Origin: Paenibacillus periandrae
GTDB taxonomy: Bacteria > Bacillota > Bacilli > Paenibacillales > NBRC-103111
Assembly (NCBI RefSeq): GCF_022458865.1
Contig: NZ_JAJNMU010000006.1
Span: 334,479 to 398,478 of the forward strand
DNA: 64,000 bases
Direction of reading: 5' to 3'
Shown: piece after piece, positions 16,071 through 25,226 of the stretch
Layout: each line of letters opens with the position of its first letter
How positions within the stretch are numbered: the first letter of the stretch is position 1
Program-made: the position numbers and the translations under genes
The notes under the pieces: generated by a model
What the model was told of the DNA's origin: nothing
The model's input: only the letters and a program-made list of their open reading frames with translations
The model's database searches: none

Positions 16071-17970
16071 TGGCTCTGCCTCCTTCATTTATGTTAAAAG
16101 ACCAGCTTGATTCGGGTGATTCCGGGTATATTCTTTCTATCACCTTGCGAATTAAGGTCAGCTTCTCCGGAATCCGTTGAAGCGTAGGCATGCGAAACGC
16201 ATAATCCTTACCAGGAAATTCATTCCCAAGTGTCACATAACCGTCGAAAGCTGATGAGCCTCCGCGGTAATGGACTGGATATTCGATACCGTTTGCATCC
16301 CTGATCACCCACTCATCACCGGAAAAATGGTTCCTGAATGTGCCTTGAACCCGTAATACGGCTTCTTTTCTGTTCTCCCTCGGATCGGGTGCATCGTCCA
16401 TTTCAAAGCCTGTCAAGCGAAGCTCGTCCCCCTCATGCCGGAAAATGGCAGGCTGCGCAGACAAAGCATCAGGAATAAAGGTTAATCCTGCCTCCGTTAT
16501 TTCAGGAAGTATGTAACCGTCCCATACGAACCATACAAAGGATTCTGCAGGTAAATATTTGAACGAGTAGGACCAATGATTGACAGGGGCTATGGGATCC
16601 TTTATTTTGGATGCGGTCAATAAACTGTCCTTATGCGGAAATTTCGTGCTCATCACACTATGAATCTCTTCTCCGTTCTCATTTTCAAAATGGAACATCA
16701 GCTGCTCTCTTTCCCTCAGTCTCGCTGGAGAACGCTCGGCAGCAGCTGCAGACAGCTCCGTATCCAGATCAAGTCTTACTCCGCTTGGAGTCCGTACCAG
16801 CCGTTTCATGCGAATAGTCATTCCGTTCGCCGTTGTGTACGATTGACTTAAAGGCTGTACCGTAGTCAAAGCTTTTGCCTGCTTCAGGTTTACATCAAAC
16901 GCAAAGTTCCATTTCCCCTGAATATAAGGGATCCGTTGCATGTCACTACCCAACCTGGAAATGGTTGCCTGGATCATCAATTCATCAGCCTGTATTTCCT
17001 GCGGAAAATGGGCTACAAGTACATACATTTGTGAGGTCATGCCGATATCATACAGCTCTCCGAGCTTATTCCCGTTACGGTCCGTGATCTGTATCTCATT
17101 GGGGCCGCTTAGCTCCAGCATATTATGATTGGCCATACCATCGGGTCCTGTCAGCTTTAACGCCATAACGACTCTTGTCGAATCCGCTACCACCTCGTTG
17201 ATCTCCATCGTGTACCCTTGATCCTTGACCTTGATATTGGGATTATTGACCAGACCAAGCTCCTGAGACTTTAAGAGCCCGTAATCGACAACATCAGGCG
17301 CAAACAAGGAACGTACATATTCCGCCAAGGACGGAGACGCCATAACTGCCAAAGTACTGGATATAAGAAGGATCAAGGCAGCCGTCGTGAATGCCCATTT
17401 CTGATTGCGAATAGAAAGCCAACGAATCCACCGTGGAGGTCGAGCTTGGACATGCTGCGAATCCATAAGGTTCGTTACGGATGTCGATGGCAGCTCGGAA
17501 AGCTGCTGCTGCGAGTCCAGTGCAGATTTCAGCACCGTCTCGAACTCAGACTCCGGCCAATGAGGCTCGGATATCGGCGCCTGATCGGATTGTGATTCAT
17601 GATCCGCCAGTACGTATGACGGGTTCCCAGCTGAAGCAGTTTCCGTCGGGGCTGAAGCAGCCCGTGGCCTACTCTCTGTGTATACCGTCGACAGCTCCAC
17701 ATCATCTAATTTAGCCATCAGATCAGCTGTGAATGAGACTGGCAGCGCATCCGCTCGTGGAAACAACTGATCTGTCCATTGCGACTGCTCCATCCGACAT
17801 TCTTCCAGCCGCATCCGGCAACTCGCGCAGCTGCTTAGATGCTGCTGAATTTCATCAATGAACTCTGCACAGATGAAACCATTACCAGGTAAACAAGCTT
17901 TATCCATGCTTTTATGTACATTCCAGCTGGCCAGAAATAAATCTGCTTCCTCAGCGCTCCAGCATTTCAT
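16060..17970 (-). CDS. Transmembrane anti-sigma factor with DUF4179-type extracytoplasmic domain
   Basis: 636 residues. The N-terminus carries a zinc-anti-sigma-like motif H44-x3-C48-x2-C51 (IQQHLSSCASCRMRLEEC). A long polar linker runs to a single transmembrane helix at about 192-212 (KWAFTTAALILLISSTLAVM), then a large outer region beginning ASPSLAEYVRSLFA, which matches DUF4179 anti-sigma proteins. It should hold the upstream-encoded sigma factor at the membrane until an envelope signal triggers release. The start overlaps the sigma stop by 20 bases, so translation is coupled. Confidence 0.88.
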   Translation of the reverse strand: MKCWSAEEADLFLASWNVHKSMDKACLPGNGFICAEFIDEIQQHLSSCASCRMRLEECRMEQSQWTDQLFPRADALPVSFTADLMAKLDDVELSTVYTESRPRAASAPTETASAGNPSYVLADHESQSDQAPISEPHWPESEFETVLKSALDSQQQLSELPSTSVTNLMDSQHVQARPPRWIRWLSIRNQKWAFTTAALILLISSTLAVMASPSLAEYVRSLFAPDVVDYGLLKSQELGLVNNPNIKVKDQGYTMEINEVVADSTRVVMALKLTGPDGMANHNMLELSGPNEIQITDRNGNKLGELYDIGMTSQMYVLVAHFPQEIQADELMIQATISRLGSDMQRIPYIQGKWNFAFDVNLKQAKALTTVQPLSQSYTTANGMTIRMKRLVRTPSGVRLDLDTELSAAAAERSPARLREREQLMFHFENENGEEIHSVMSTKFPHKDSLLTASKIKDPIAPVNHWSYSFKYLPAESFVWFVWDGYILPEITEAGLTFIPDALSAQPAIFRHEGDELRLTGFEMDDAPDPRENRKEAVLRVQGTFRNHFSGDEWVIRDANGIEYPVHYRGGSSAFDGYVTLGNEFPGKDYAFRMPTLQRIPEKLTLIRKVIERIYPESPESSWSFNINEGGRANGR

Positions 17971-18520
17971 GGACGTTCACCTCCTTGTCCTTCAGCAACT
18001 GCTTCATTTTTCTCTTGGCACGATGCAGATCGTTCTGCACCTTGCTGACGGGTATGTCCAGAATGACCCCGATTTCCTCGTAGCTCAGATCATTCGTATA
18101 TCGAAGCAGCAGCACCATTCGGTGTTGTGGGGATAAGCCCAGCAGCATATCATGAATTTCCAGTCTTTTTTCCATTTGCAAATACATAGTCTCAGGGCAC
18201 TCCATATGTTCATGCGCATTCAGGTTGAGTCCGTAACCTGTATCAGCCTGTCTGCGCCTCCATGCATCTCTCAGTAAATTGGCAGCAATCGTATACAACC
18301 ATGAAGCAAAGCTTCGATCTATGTGATGGGAGGATAAGCTGCGATAAGCTTTGATGAATGCCTCCTGAGTCAAATCCTGTGCGTCCTGCTGCTGTGCACC
18401 CATACCTCTAAGCAGTTTATACACCCTATCTTTATACCGGTTTACAAGGAACGCGAAAGCTTCCTTACCACCTTGAAGCACTTCTTTGATCAGCGCTTCG
18501 TCATTCAACTGATCATCCAT
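17951..18520 (-). CDS. ECF-type RNA polymerase sigma factor (SigW-like group)
   Basis: 189 residues. Region 2 (YKDRVYKLLRGMGAQQQDAQDLTQEAFIKAYRSL ... FASWLYTIAANLLRDAWRRR) and region 4 (LSPQHRMVLLLRYTNDLSYEEIGVILDIPVSKVQNDLHRAKRKMKQ) are complete. GGAGG is six bases before the ATG at 18520; an upstream ATG at 18538 lacks a site. First gene of the operon sigma, anti-sigma, small sigma-like protein. Such factors normally answer envelope stress and autoregulate; no clear autoregulated promoter was recognised upstream. Confidence 0.93.
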   Translation of the reverse strand: MDDQLNDEALIKEVLQGGKEAFAFLVNRYKDRVYKLLRGMGAQQQDAQDLTQEAFIKAYRSLSSHHIDRSFASWLYTIAANLLRDAWRRRQADTGYGLNLNAHEHMECPETMYLQMEKRLEIHDMLLGLSPQHRMVLLLRYTNDLSYEEIGVILDIPVSKVQNDLHRAKRKMKQLLKDKEVNVHEMLER

Positions 18521-18588
18521 AATCAACCTCCACAACATTCTCTACATTATATAGACGCAGCTCAGGCGTATTTCCTTTCATTTTTTAC

Positions 18589-18627
18589 AAAAAAAATACA
18601 GCCCGCCTGCCACTAGGCAAGGAGCTG
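18589..18627 (-). terminator. Intrinsic terminator after the WG-repeat gene
   Basis: On the minus strand an imperfect stem (CAGC...GCCT / AGGC...GCTG, 18599-18627) is followed by a run of eight Ts (plus-strand A run 18589-18596), about 30 bp after the stop at 18658. Confidence 0.75.
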
Positions 18628-18657
18628 CGTCCAAATCCTATCCTTTAACCGTTTTAT

Positions 18658-21153
18658 TTAGTGAAAAGCCCGCCAAAACTCACCGTTGACCGCAATCAGA
18701 TTCATGATACTGGAAAAAGGAATTTTGAATGTCGGAAAACCCGCCACATAAGGCGCAATATCGTAGGGATAAAAATATAGATGCAACGCATGTTCCGATA
18801 CATAGAACGGTTGATCCGCCTTGATCCCCTTGTAAGTATCCGGGAATACATACGAATATTGCGGGTCCTGCTTAATTTGCTGTCCTACAATCTCACTAAG
18901 CACGGAAACGTAACCGCTGTCCGGCTTAAACAGGTCCTTCAACTCGTAGATCCAGCCATTCATCAGATTAATGGGTGTATACAGCTTTGTAGGCATCCCA
19001 TGCGCCGCTCCAAATGGAAAGTTGTAGCCATTCAGCTGAAGCTGCAACAAATTTTTCTTGAAAAATGAGACGTTAAAATCACCGCTATAGCTGTAATCAA
19101 GCTGAGTATCAGCAGGTACCGGCTTCACTTGAGACAGCTGCTTCAGCTTCTCATTCACTTGGGTTTGTGCGGCCTTGGAACTCATTCCTTCAATCTGCGG
19201 ATAATACACCAGATAGTCTTTGTTCGGTTTATACTTAATCTCCCTGACACGATAAGGGGAACGAAGTGAAATCACCGTATTGGGCTGCCATACGACATGC
19301 CCTTTGCGGTCCACGTAGGACAACCTTTGATCGATATTTACTTGAATGAGCGGCTTCATCCATACCAGGGTGCCACTCCCCTCCAACCGCGGAAAGCCCG
19401 GTGCAGCTTTGCCGCTTGGATCGATAAAATAAGTATGCTCACCATCCGTAACAGAAGCCAGCCCGTCCTTGAACTCGGATATATCCGTATACACAAACTC
19501 CGATAGCAGCTTGCCAAACAGATCGGCAATGGCATATTTGGAGCCGATATACGGCCGTTTGGGATCAATGGCTTTCCCGATTGCGACCCTTTGTTCCCCC
19601 AGCGTATTTATCGTGTTATATTCAGGCTTAATTTCAAAGTTGGCGTCACGATCAATTAGGCCGTATTGTGCAGTGTAGTCTTCGGAAATATCCACGATCG
19701 CCCTGTTGTCCTCAAAAGGCAAGGCAGTTCTATACTGAGGCGAAATAATAATTTTGCCACGTTCATTGATGTATCCGAATTTGCCAGAGGCTTCCTTCTG
19801 AAAGGGTAGTAAACCATTTCCTAATGCACCAACATACGCATAGGGATACGAGGCCAAACGTACTCCATTCTTGTCAATCAAGCTATACGATTTTTTTTTC
19901 ACTTTGACAACAGCCTTGCCTGCATGAAAGTCACCTGCATCTTCATACTGCGGGGCAATAACCTCACGGCCCTGCAGATCCAGATAGCCATAACGTTGGC
20001 TTTCGGGGTTATTGGTGCTTAAATTGGCAAATACCGCTCGCTCATTACTATAAGGAGCAATATAGCTGTAGGCTTTATCGGTGACAACTTGACCATTCTC
20101 ATCCATTACCTTAAAACCCTGCCCGTCGATTACAATAGCGCGTCCTTCGGAATAAGAACTGATAGAATCCCATACAGGCGGAACAACCTGCTTGCCCGTA
20201 AGATCGATCATACCGCTATGCTCTTTAACCTGCACAACCGCATAACCATTGCTCTGAAATTGTGCTGCATAAGCATACTGGGGCTTGATAACCCACTCGC
20301 CCCGATCGTCGATATATCCCCACTTTGTTCCATGAATCGTTAACAACGAAGCGGGGAACAGAGAGGTTGCACGCGTATCAGCCTCCTGCTGAGCCTGCTC
20401 TAGCTGAATCAGCTTCTGCAAATCCTGCAGCATGTCTGGAGTAGGGTAAGCAGGCTTCAGGCTGATTGCTTTATCCAACGATTCAGCCGCAGCTTCAGGC
20501 ATATCGGCTTTAACCTGTGCATCCGCCAAATAGTACCAGTAATACGCATAATCGGGATGCTTGCCAGCTAGTTCCTCATAGTAGCGGACTACCCTTTGAA
20601 AGTAATAAGGATACACATCCCATGCATTCGTGAACTCGCCATTATGCCATCTAAGTACCTCCACCTTATACGCTTCACCCGTATCGTGGGTCCACAGTGC
20701 AATTTCACTCAACCCATCCCGGCCATACCGTCCTGGCATATCCTCGATCTCCACATAGCTGTAATTCATATCGGTTGGGGCTGCATCCTTGAAGCCATTA
20801 GCCGTCCATTCGTAGACAGACAGCTTCGACCAAATCGAGCCGATCTGCCAGCCGACAATCAAGTTGCTGCGGTCACGGCTGGTCACCGGGGCAGTAGTAA
20901 GCAGGCTTACTGCATAGCCTGGTCCTTTCAAATAAGCAAAGGGTCTCCATTCATTGCCCAACTGCTTTAATATCGTTACTCCATTTTCATCGTTCATTCT
21001 GTAAGCATACGCTATTTCGGGGTACCCATCCCCATCCAGATCGGCCCGGGCAGATACGGGACGAGGAGAGTTCAAGTCTACAGTCAGCGATTGCGCAGCT
21101 TGAGCTGCATACGCCCGGATCAGCTGATAGGTCTGTGTTTCATTCATCATCAT
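18658..21153 (-). CDS. WG-repeat protein with C-terminal DUF3298-like domain
   Basis: 831 residues. The N-terminal part (about 1-190) resembles an FG-GAP-like region (ARADLDGDGYPEIAYAY), then a TPR-like stretch (YYLADAQVKADMPEAAAESLDKAISLKPAYP), then at least eight WG/KWG repeats (GTKWGYIDDRGEWVIKPQY; RYGYLDLQGREVIAPQY; KFGYINERGKIIISPQY). The C-terminal ~190 residues (YSYSGDFNVSFFKKNLLQL ... YTPINLMNGWIYELKDLF) look like DUF3298, the fold of RsiV's lysozyme-binding domain. No signal peptide is visible. GAGGTG ribosome-binding site. It may sense or bind a partner; function unknown. Confidence 0.82.
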   Translation of the reverse strand: MMMNETQTYQLIRAYAAQAAQSLTVDLNSPRPVSARADLDGDGYPEIAYAYRMNDENGVTILKQLGNEWRPFAYLKGPGYAVSLLTTAPVTSRDRSNLIVGWQIGSIWSKLSVYEWTANGFKDAAPTDMNYSYVEIEDMPGRYGRDGLSEIALWTHDTGEAYKVEVLRWHNGEFTNAWDVYPYYFQRVVRYYEELAGKHPDYAYYWYYLADAQVKADMPEAAAESLDKAISLKPAYPTPDMLQDLQKLIQLEQAQQEADTRATSLFPASLLTIHGTKWGYIDDRGEWVIKPQYAYAAQFQSNGYAVVQVKEHSGMIDLTGKQVVPPVWDSISSYSEGRAIVIDGQGFKVMDENGQVVTDKAYSYIAPYSNERAVFANLSTNNPESQRYGYLDLQGREVIAPQYEDAGDFHAGKAVVKVKKKSYSLIDKNGVRLASYPYAYVGALGNGLLPFQKEASGKFGYINERGKIIISPQYRTALPFEDNRAIVDISEDYTAQYGLIDRDANFEIKPEYNTINTLGEQRVAIGKAIDPKRPYIGSKYAIADLFGKLLSEFVYTDISEFKDGLASVTDGEHTYFIDPSGKAAPGFPRLEGSGTLVWMKPLIQVNIDQRLSYVDRKGHVVWQPNTVISLRSPYRVREIKYKPNKDYLVYYPQIEGMSSKAAQTQVNEKLKQLSQVKPVPADTQLDYSYSGDFNVSFFKKNLLQLQLNGYNFPFGAAHGMPTKLYTPINLMNGWIYELKDLFKPDSGYVSVLSEIVGQQIKQDPQYSYVFPDTYKGIKADQPFYVSEHALHLYFYPYDIAPYVAGFPTFKIPFSSIMNLIAVNGEFWRAFH

Positions 21154-21372
21154 CTCAGCACCTCATATGGTTAGTCGCCTATAGCATATGGGCATCTAGT
21201 CAATTCGGTGCATGATGGACTGATTGTCGATGTCTGCAGTCCTGCAACAATTAGCATATTCACAGCTTTAAATAAAAGAAAATCCCTGTATATCTCACAA
21301 TTAATGAATTACTGGAGCATGTATGTATGGGAACAGAAGCTGTTCTGTATATTAGGGGATCTATGACAAGGC

Positions 21373-22026
21373 TTATTCAGCCAGTCCGTTTTTGAATGCG
21401 TAGATGGCCGCTTGGGTACGATCCTCGACACCGAGCTTGGCCAGGATGTTCGTTACATGGAATTTAACCGTTTTGATTCCGATAAACAGCTCGTCCGCAA
21501 CGTCCTGGTTCGAACGCCCGGATGCAATAAGCCGCAGTACCTCCATCTCGCGCTCCGTCAATTCTTCGTGGGCCGGTGCAATAGGCTTCGGCTGGCGGAA
21601 ACGGTTCATAATTTTGGAAGCAACCTGCGATTCAAGAATCGATTGCCCTTTGACCGCAGCACGTATTGCCTGAGCCACCTCTGCCGCGCGTGATGTTTTC
21701 AGTAAATAGCTGAATGCGCCCGCTTCAATAACAGGGTACATCTTTTCATCATCCAGAAAGCTTGTCAGCACAACGACCTTACAATCGGGATACAGCTTAA
21801 GCAGCTGCTTCGTGGTTTCAATTCCATCCATACCTTCCATGACAAGATCCATCAGAACCACATCCGGCTTGTACTCTTGAGCCAGACGAATCCCTTCGGC
21901 ACCGTTGCTCGCTTCCCCAACTACCTCAATGTCGTCCTCTGTGCTTAACACGGCCGCAAGACCGATCCGTACCATCTCATGATCGTCCACCAGCAATACT
22001 TTTATTGCCTGCTCCTCATTCTCCAA
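21373..22026 (-). CDS. liaR: LiaR-type response regulator (NarL/LuxR family)
   Basis: 217 residues. Receiver with phosphoacceptor Asp60 (PDVVLMDLVMEG) and switch residues T and K (VVLTSFLD, LLKTSRAAE), and a LuxR-type HTH (LTEREMEVLRLIASGRSNQDVADELFIGIKTVKFHVTNILAKLGVEDRTQA). It should activate the lia promoter in response to cell-wall antibiotics and other envelope stress. The start overlaps the kinase stop by 11 bases. Last gene of the lia operon. Confidence 0.92.
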   Translation of the reverse strand: MENEEQAIKVLLVDDHEMVRIGLAAVLSTEDDIEVVGEASNGAEGIRLAQEYKPDVVLMDLVMEGMDGIETTKQLLKLYPDCKVVVLTSFLDDEKMYPVIEAGAFSYLLKTSRAAEVAQAIRAAVKGQSILESQVASKIMNRFRQPKPIAPAHEELTEREMEVLRLIASGRSNQDVADELFIGIKTVKFHVTNILAKLGVEDRTQAAIYAFKNGLAE

Positions 22027-23083
22027 GCTCTTCCACTCCTTCCGCTATAATAGGAACCCGAATATCAATTCGCGTGCCCTTACCCGGTGCCGTAATCAGA
22101 TTCAGGGACCCGCCGATTTCGTTCACACGCTCTTTCATGGTCATAATGCCATACGAAGCATGCTTCTTTACATCCAGATCAAAGCCGATTCCGTTATCGC
22201 GGATAAGCAAACGAATGCTTTCCGCCGACGACTGCGTGAGCCGTACCTCCAGTCGTGTCGCCTTGGAATGCCGCAGCGCATTCGACATGGCTTCCTGAAC
22301 AATACGGAACAGATGATCCTCTATCCCTTTAGGCAGATGGATATCGTCTGTCAGCTCGCCTACGATCTCCATTGGCACCTTGGCCGCTAACTCATCCAGC
22401 AGCTCGACCAGGCCCTCTGACAGCCGTTTGCCTTCCAGATGAACAGGCCGCAAATGCAGCAGCAGCGCACGCATTTCCGATTGTGCGACGGATGCCATTT
22501 CCTCAATCAAATATATTTGTCGCTGAGCCTTGTCAAAATCCTTATCCAGCGTGCGTCCGACGGCCGTTGCGGTCATCGAGATTGCAAAAAGCTGCTGGCT
22601 GACCGCATCATGCAGCTCTCTCGCCAACCGCTGCCGCTCTTCAACAATTGCCGAATATTTGGCTTTTTGCGCAAGCTGCGCGTTGTTATTGGAAAGCCGC
22701 TGCAGCGAGCTGACCTGCTCTTCCCATTTTTTCGTTATCTCGTTAAGCTGCTCTCCCAACCGTCCGATTTCATCCTCACCCAGCGGGGGAACGGTGCGGG
22801 TCAAATTCCCCTTTTCCAGTGCAAGCATGACCTCACCAAGCTGCTCAAGCCGGGATTTCATCTTGCCGCTGTACCAGATGCCATATACACCGCCGATGGT
22901 AACAACGATCAGAATCAGGGTCAGGCTCATCTGAATCCCTTCACTCCAGGAAGTAAACTCTTTGAGATATCCGTAATGAATCAGGAAATACACAATAACG
23001 CCAAACAAAACAAGGCTGAGCCCAATCGACTCACCCATGCTTCGCCACATCATATTGGTCAGCCGTTTATTGTGCCTTTCCAT
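22016..23083 (-). CDS. liaS: LiaS-type sensor histidine kinase
   Basis: 355 residues. Two helices (about 19-38 and 50-71) enclose a short outer loop of roughly 11 residues, the intramembrane-sensing architecture. HAMP follows (73-125), then HisKA_3 with phospho-His at about 158 (RQRLARELHDAVSQQLF) and a HATPase (HLFRIVQEAMSNALRHSKAT; DNGIGFD; GIMTMKERVNEIGG). The paired regulator overlaps its 3' end. LiaF, encoded just upstream, is the expected inhibitor. Confidence 0.92.
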   Translation of the reverse strand: MERHNKRLTNMMWRSMGESIGLSLVLFGVIVYFLIHYGYLKEFTSWSEGIQMSLTLILIVVTIGGVYGIWYSGKMKSRLEQLGEVMLALEKGNLTRTVPPLGEDEIGRLGEQLNEITKKWEEQVSSLQRLSNNNAQLAQKAKYSAIVEERQRLARELHDAVSQQLFAISMTATAVGRTLDKDFDKAQRQIYLIEEMASVAQSEMRALLLHLRPVHLEGKRLSEGLVELLDELAAKVPMEIVGELTDDIHLPKGIEDHLFRIVQEAMSNALRHSKATRLEVRLTQSSAESIRLLIRDNGIGFDLDVKKHASYGIMTMKERVNEIGGSLNLITAPGKGTRIDIRVPIIAEGVEELGE

Positions 23084-23116
23084 TAAGCATGTCCTCCCAG
23101 CATTCGTACAATTCCT

Positions 23117-23827
23117 CTATACAATCTTGATATCGATATCAGCGATAATATAGGAAATCATCAGCTTCACCTGTGTATCGGCCGTTTCAAAGTTAGCTGT
23201 TTGCCACACGGTTTTATTTAAAATGCCAGATTCCTTATTAGGTCCAATTACAGCTTCCCCGAAAATAACAGATGAGGTGACCGACAGACCCATATCCTCC
23301 GGCACGATAATGTCCAGATCTGCAATGACGCCCTGCAGAACAAGCGTAACTTCTTTTTGTTCAGGAATCGCATAGGTCAAATCAATCTTCACTTCGCCAA
23401 TAACATGCCAAATGGAGCTATTGCGCAGAACCCATGGCTCTTTTCCCCAACGCACACTCTCAATCAAGCTCTTCTTCACATAGCTTTCAGCTCGATGCAG
23501 CTGCCTCGAACGAATATAGAAAAATCCCAAAGATATTAAGATAATGGCAAGCAGCAATGAGAAATTACCGCCTAATAATATAACAAGCCCGATCCCCATC
23601 AAAATGTAGCCCTTGCGGGGTGAGGACTTTCTCACCCTATGAATACCGACAAAGATCAGCACAATGGCAAGCACGGTGAAAAAGCCCCAATGATTATTGG
23701 AAAGCAAAAATATGCCGACGCCGATCAATACCAGCGCTACATTGCGGTCGTTGCGGTTGCCCTTCCGGTCGTGACCAGTGCCTTCTCCGTGATCGCTTCC
23801 CTTCCATTTACGGTCAAATTTCTTCAT
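23117..23827 (-). CDS. liaF: LiaF-like inhibitor of the LiaRS system
   Basis: 236 residues. Several N-terminal helices (LVLIGVGIFLLSNNHWGFFTVLAIVLIFVGIHRVR; GYILMGIGLVILLGGNFSLLLAIILISLGFFYIR) are followed by a soluble C-terminal domain typical of LiaF/YvqF (SIWHVIGEVKIDLTYAIPEQKEVTLVLQGVIADLDIIVPEDMGLSVTSSVIFGEAVI). The family inhibits LiaS in unstressed cells. Strong AAAGGAGG. The basic/charged first 25 residues (KKFDRKWKGSDHGEGTGHDRKG) are unusual for LiaF. A hairpin separates it from the upstream PspA gene. Confidence 0.9.
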   Translation of the reverse strand: MKKFDRKWKGSDHGEGTGHDRKGNRNDRNVALVLIGVGIFLLSNNHWGFFTVLAIVLIFVGIHRVRKSSPRKGYILMGIGLVILLGGNFSLLLAIILISLGFFYIRSRQLHRAESYVKKSLIESVRWGKEPWVLRNSSIWHVIGEVKIDLTYAIPEQKEVTLVLQGVIADLDIIVPEDMGLSVTSSVIFGEAVIGPNKESGILNKTVWQTANFETADTQVKLMISYIIADIDIKIV

Positions 23828-23880
23828 CCTATGCTGCCTCCTTTCTTATGCTGATTCTGGGTGGTAGTTTATATAGGCGG

Positions 23881-23917
23881 AAAAGCCATAGCGGCTTTGA
23901 AATGGCCCTATGGCTTT
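23881..23917 (-). terminator. Hairpin between the Psp block and liaFSR
   Basis: AAAAGCCATAG (23881-23891) pairs with CTATGGCTTTT (23907-23917), with GGC/GCC inside the loop side. On the minus strand the stem ends in TTTT. It probably reduces read-through from the structural genes (LiaI-like, PspA, PspC, PspA) into liaFSR, an arrangement resembling the hairpin in lia operons of Bacillus. Confidence 0.65.
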
Positions 23918-23975
23918 TTGCCTTACCAAGCATATCACAATTCGGTATCTACTCAAAGAGGATAATGCGAAGAAA

Positions 23976-24680
23976 TTACTGTGACTTTTCTGTACCCAGC
24001 TTTTCTTTTAACAGCTGCAGCTGATCATCGACTTTCTTTTGCTTGGCCGCATCTACGCTGCCCGCAGGTGTGTAGCCAACTCCACCCGAGTATGCACTGC
24101 TGCCCACGTAAGGCTTGCGAGCAATTTCAGCTTCCACTTCAAGGGTTACAATCTTGTCTTCCATACGTCTAAAGCCTTTGGCTGCTTGACCGCCTTCGAT
24201 GACATTGTGTGCACTGACTTGTGCCATCTGACGCTGTGCTCTCGCCAGTTGAGCGCGGGATACCAGCTCACTGCGCTTGTTGCGCATTTGATAGAACGCA
24301 TCCTTCATCTCATGAAGCTGTTGAACGAGCTCGGCAGCCTGTACCTTGGCCTGCTCATGCGATTCGGCATACTCGGTAATTTTGCCTTCGTAATACAGCT
24401 TTTGCTCCAGAGCCTGACGAGCAGCCAATTCCTGACCATTCTTCAAGGCTTCCTTAGCTTGCTCTTCACGTTGATCAGTTAAACGAATCGCTTCTTCATA
24501 ACGTTCCTTCAGCTTACGCTCGTTGGCAATCTGGCGGGCTACCGTTACTTCCGCTTGAGCAATTTCTTCCTCCATATCACGCAAATACTGGTTCAGCATA
24601 ATAATCGGATCTTCAACTTTATCCAAAATTTCATGCAGTGATGCTTTCGTCATGTCCTTAATTCTTGAAAATACTCCCAT
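23976..24680 (-). CDS. PspA/IM30-family protein (LiaH-like), second copy
   Basis: 234 residues, almost wholly alpha-helical coiled coil as in PspA/LiaH/Vipp1 ([44 protein letters not shown] ... [20 protein letters not shown]). These proteins form large rings or rods on membranes and stabilise damaged bilayers. Differs from the first copy at 25223 in having a Gly/Ser-rich break ([16 protein letters not shown]) before the last helix. Fourth gene in the structural part of the lia operon. Confidence 0.93.
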   Translation of the reverse strand: MGVFSRIKDMTKASLHEILDKVEDPIIMLNQYLRDMEEEIAQAEVTVARQIANERKLKERYEEAIRLTDQREEQAKEALKNGQELAARQALEQKLYYEGKITEYAESHEQAKVQAAELVQQLHEMKDAFYQMRNKRSELVSRAQLARAQRQMAQVSAHNVIEGGQAAKGFRRMEDKIVTLEVEAEIARKPYVGSSAYSGGVGYTPAGSVDAAKQKKVDDQLQLLKEKLGTEKSQ

Positions 24681-24683
24681 GGT

Positions 24684-25226
24684 TTACACGTCCCCTTTGG
24701 TTTGTTGGTTTTTTTCGTATTGCGCTACTTTGGCACGAAGCTCTTCGATTTCTTTCCACATTGCTTTTTTCTCAATATCCTTCATCAGGTCATCCAGATT
24801 GTCGCCGGCTTGACCTTGTCCATTCGCCTGTGAGCCTGGAGAGCCAGCCCCATTAGCTCCGAATTGGTTGTTGTACTGACGATATTCATTGCGTTTATGC
24901 TTGCGATAGCCACAGCCATGTTTTTTTCCATCCCATTCCTGTCCCCATGGCTGTTGTCCCCATCCAGGTCCAGCTTGACCATTCCAATTCGGTGCCCCGG
25001 CACCTTCGAATCCGTAGCCCGGACCAAACGGTCCATGATCACGCGGTTCCTTCGGAATAACCAGTGCAGCCAGGAAATACAAGACAATTACGACTCCACC
25101 GGAAAAGAAAGTGGTGAATACCAGGATCAAACGAATCCAAGTTGAATCGATTCCTAAAGTTTCTGCCAATCCACCGGACAGACCGGTTACATATCGGTCC
25201 GAACGTGAACGATATAATTTACTCAT
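24684..25226 (-). CDS. PspC-domain membrane protein with Gly-rich tail
   Basis: 180 residues. The N-terminal PspC domain (YRSRSDRYVTGLSGGLAETLGIDSTWIRLILVFTTFFSGGVVIVLYFLAALVIP) with one or two helices is followed by a long low-complexity Gly/Pro/Asn/Gln segment and a C-terminal charged helix (DNLDDLMKDIEKKAMWKEIEELRAKVAQYEKNQ), a possible docking helix for PspA. The ATG overlaps the stop of the first PspA gene (ATGA, 25223-25226) and stops three bases before the next PspA. PspC proteins relay membrane stress or bind PspA. Confidence 0.92.
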   Translation of the reverse strand: MSKLYRSRSDRYVTGLSGGLAETLGIDSTWIRLILVFTTFFSGGVVIVLYFLAALVIPKEPRDHGPFGPGYGFEGAGAPNWNGQAGPGWGQQPWGQEWDGKKHGCGYRKHKRNEYRQYNNQFGANGAGSPGSQANGQGQAGDNLDDLMKDIEKKAMWKEIEELRAKVAQYEKNQQTKGDV

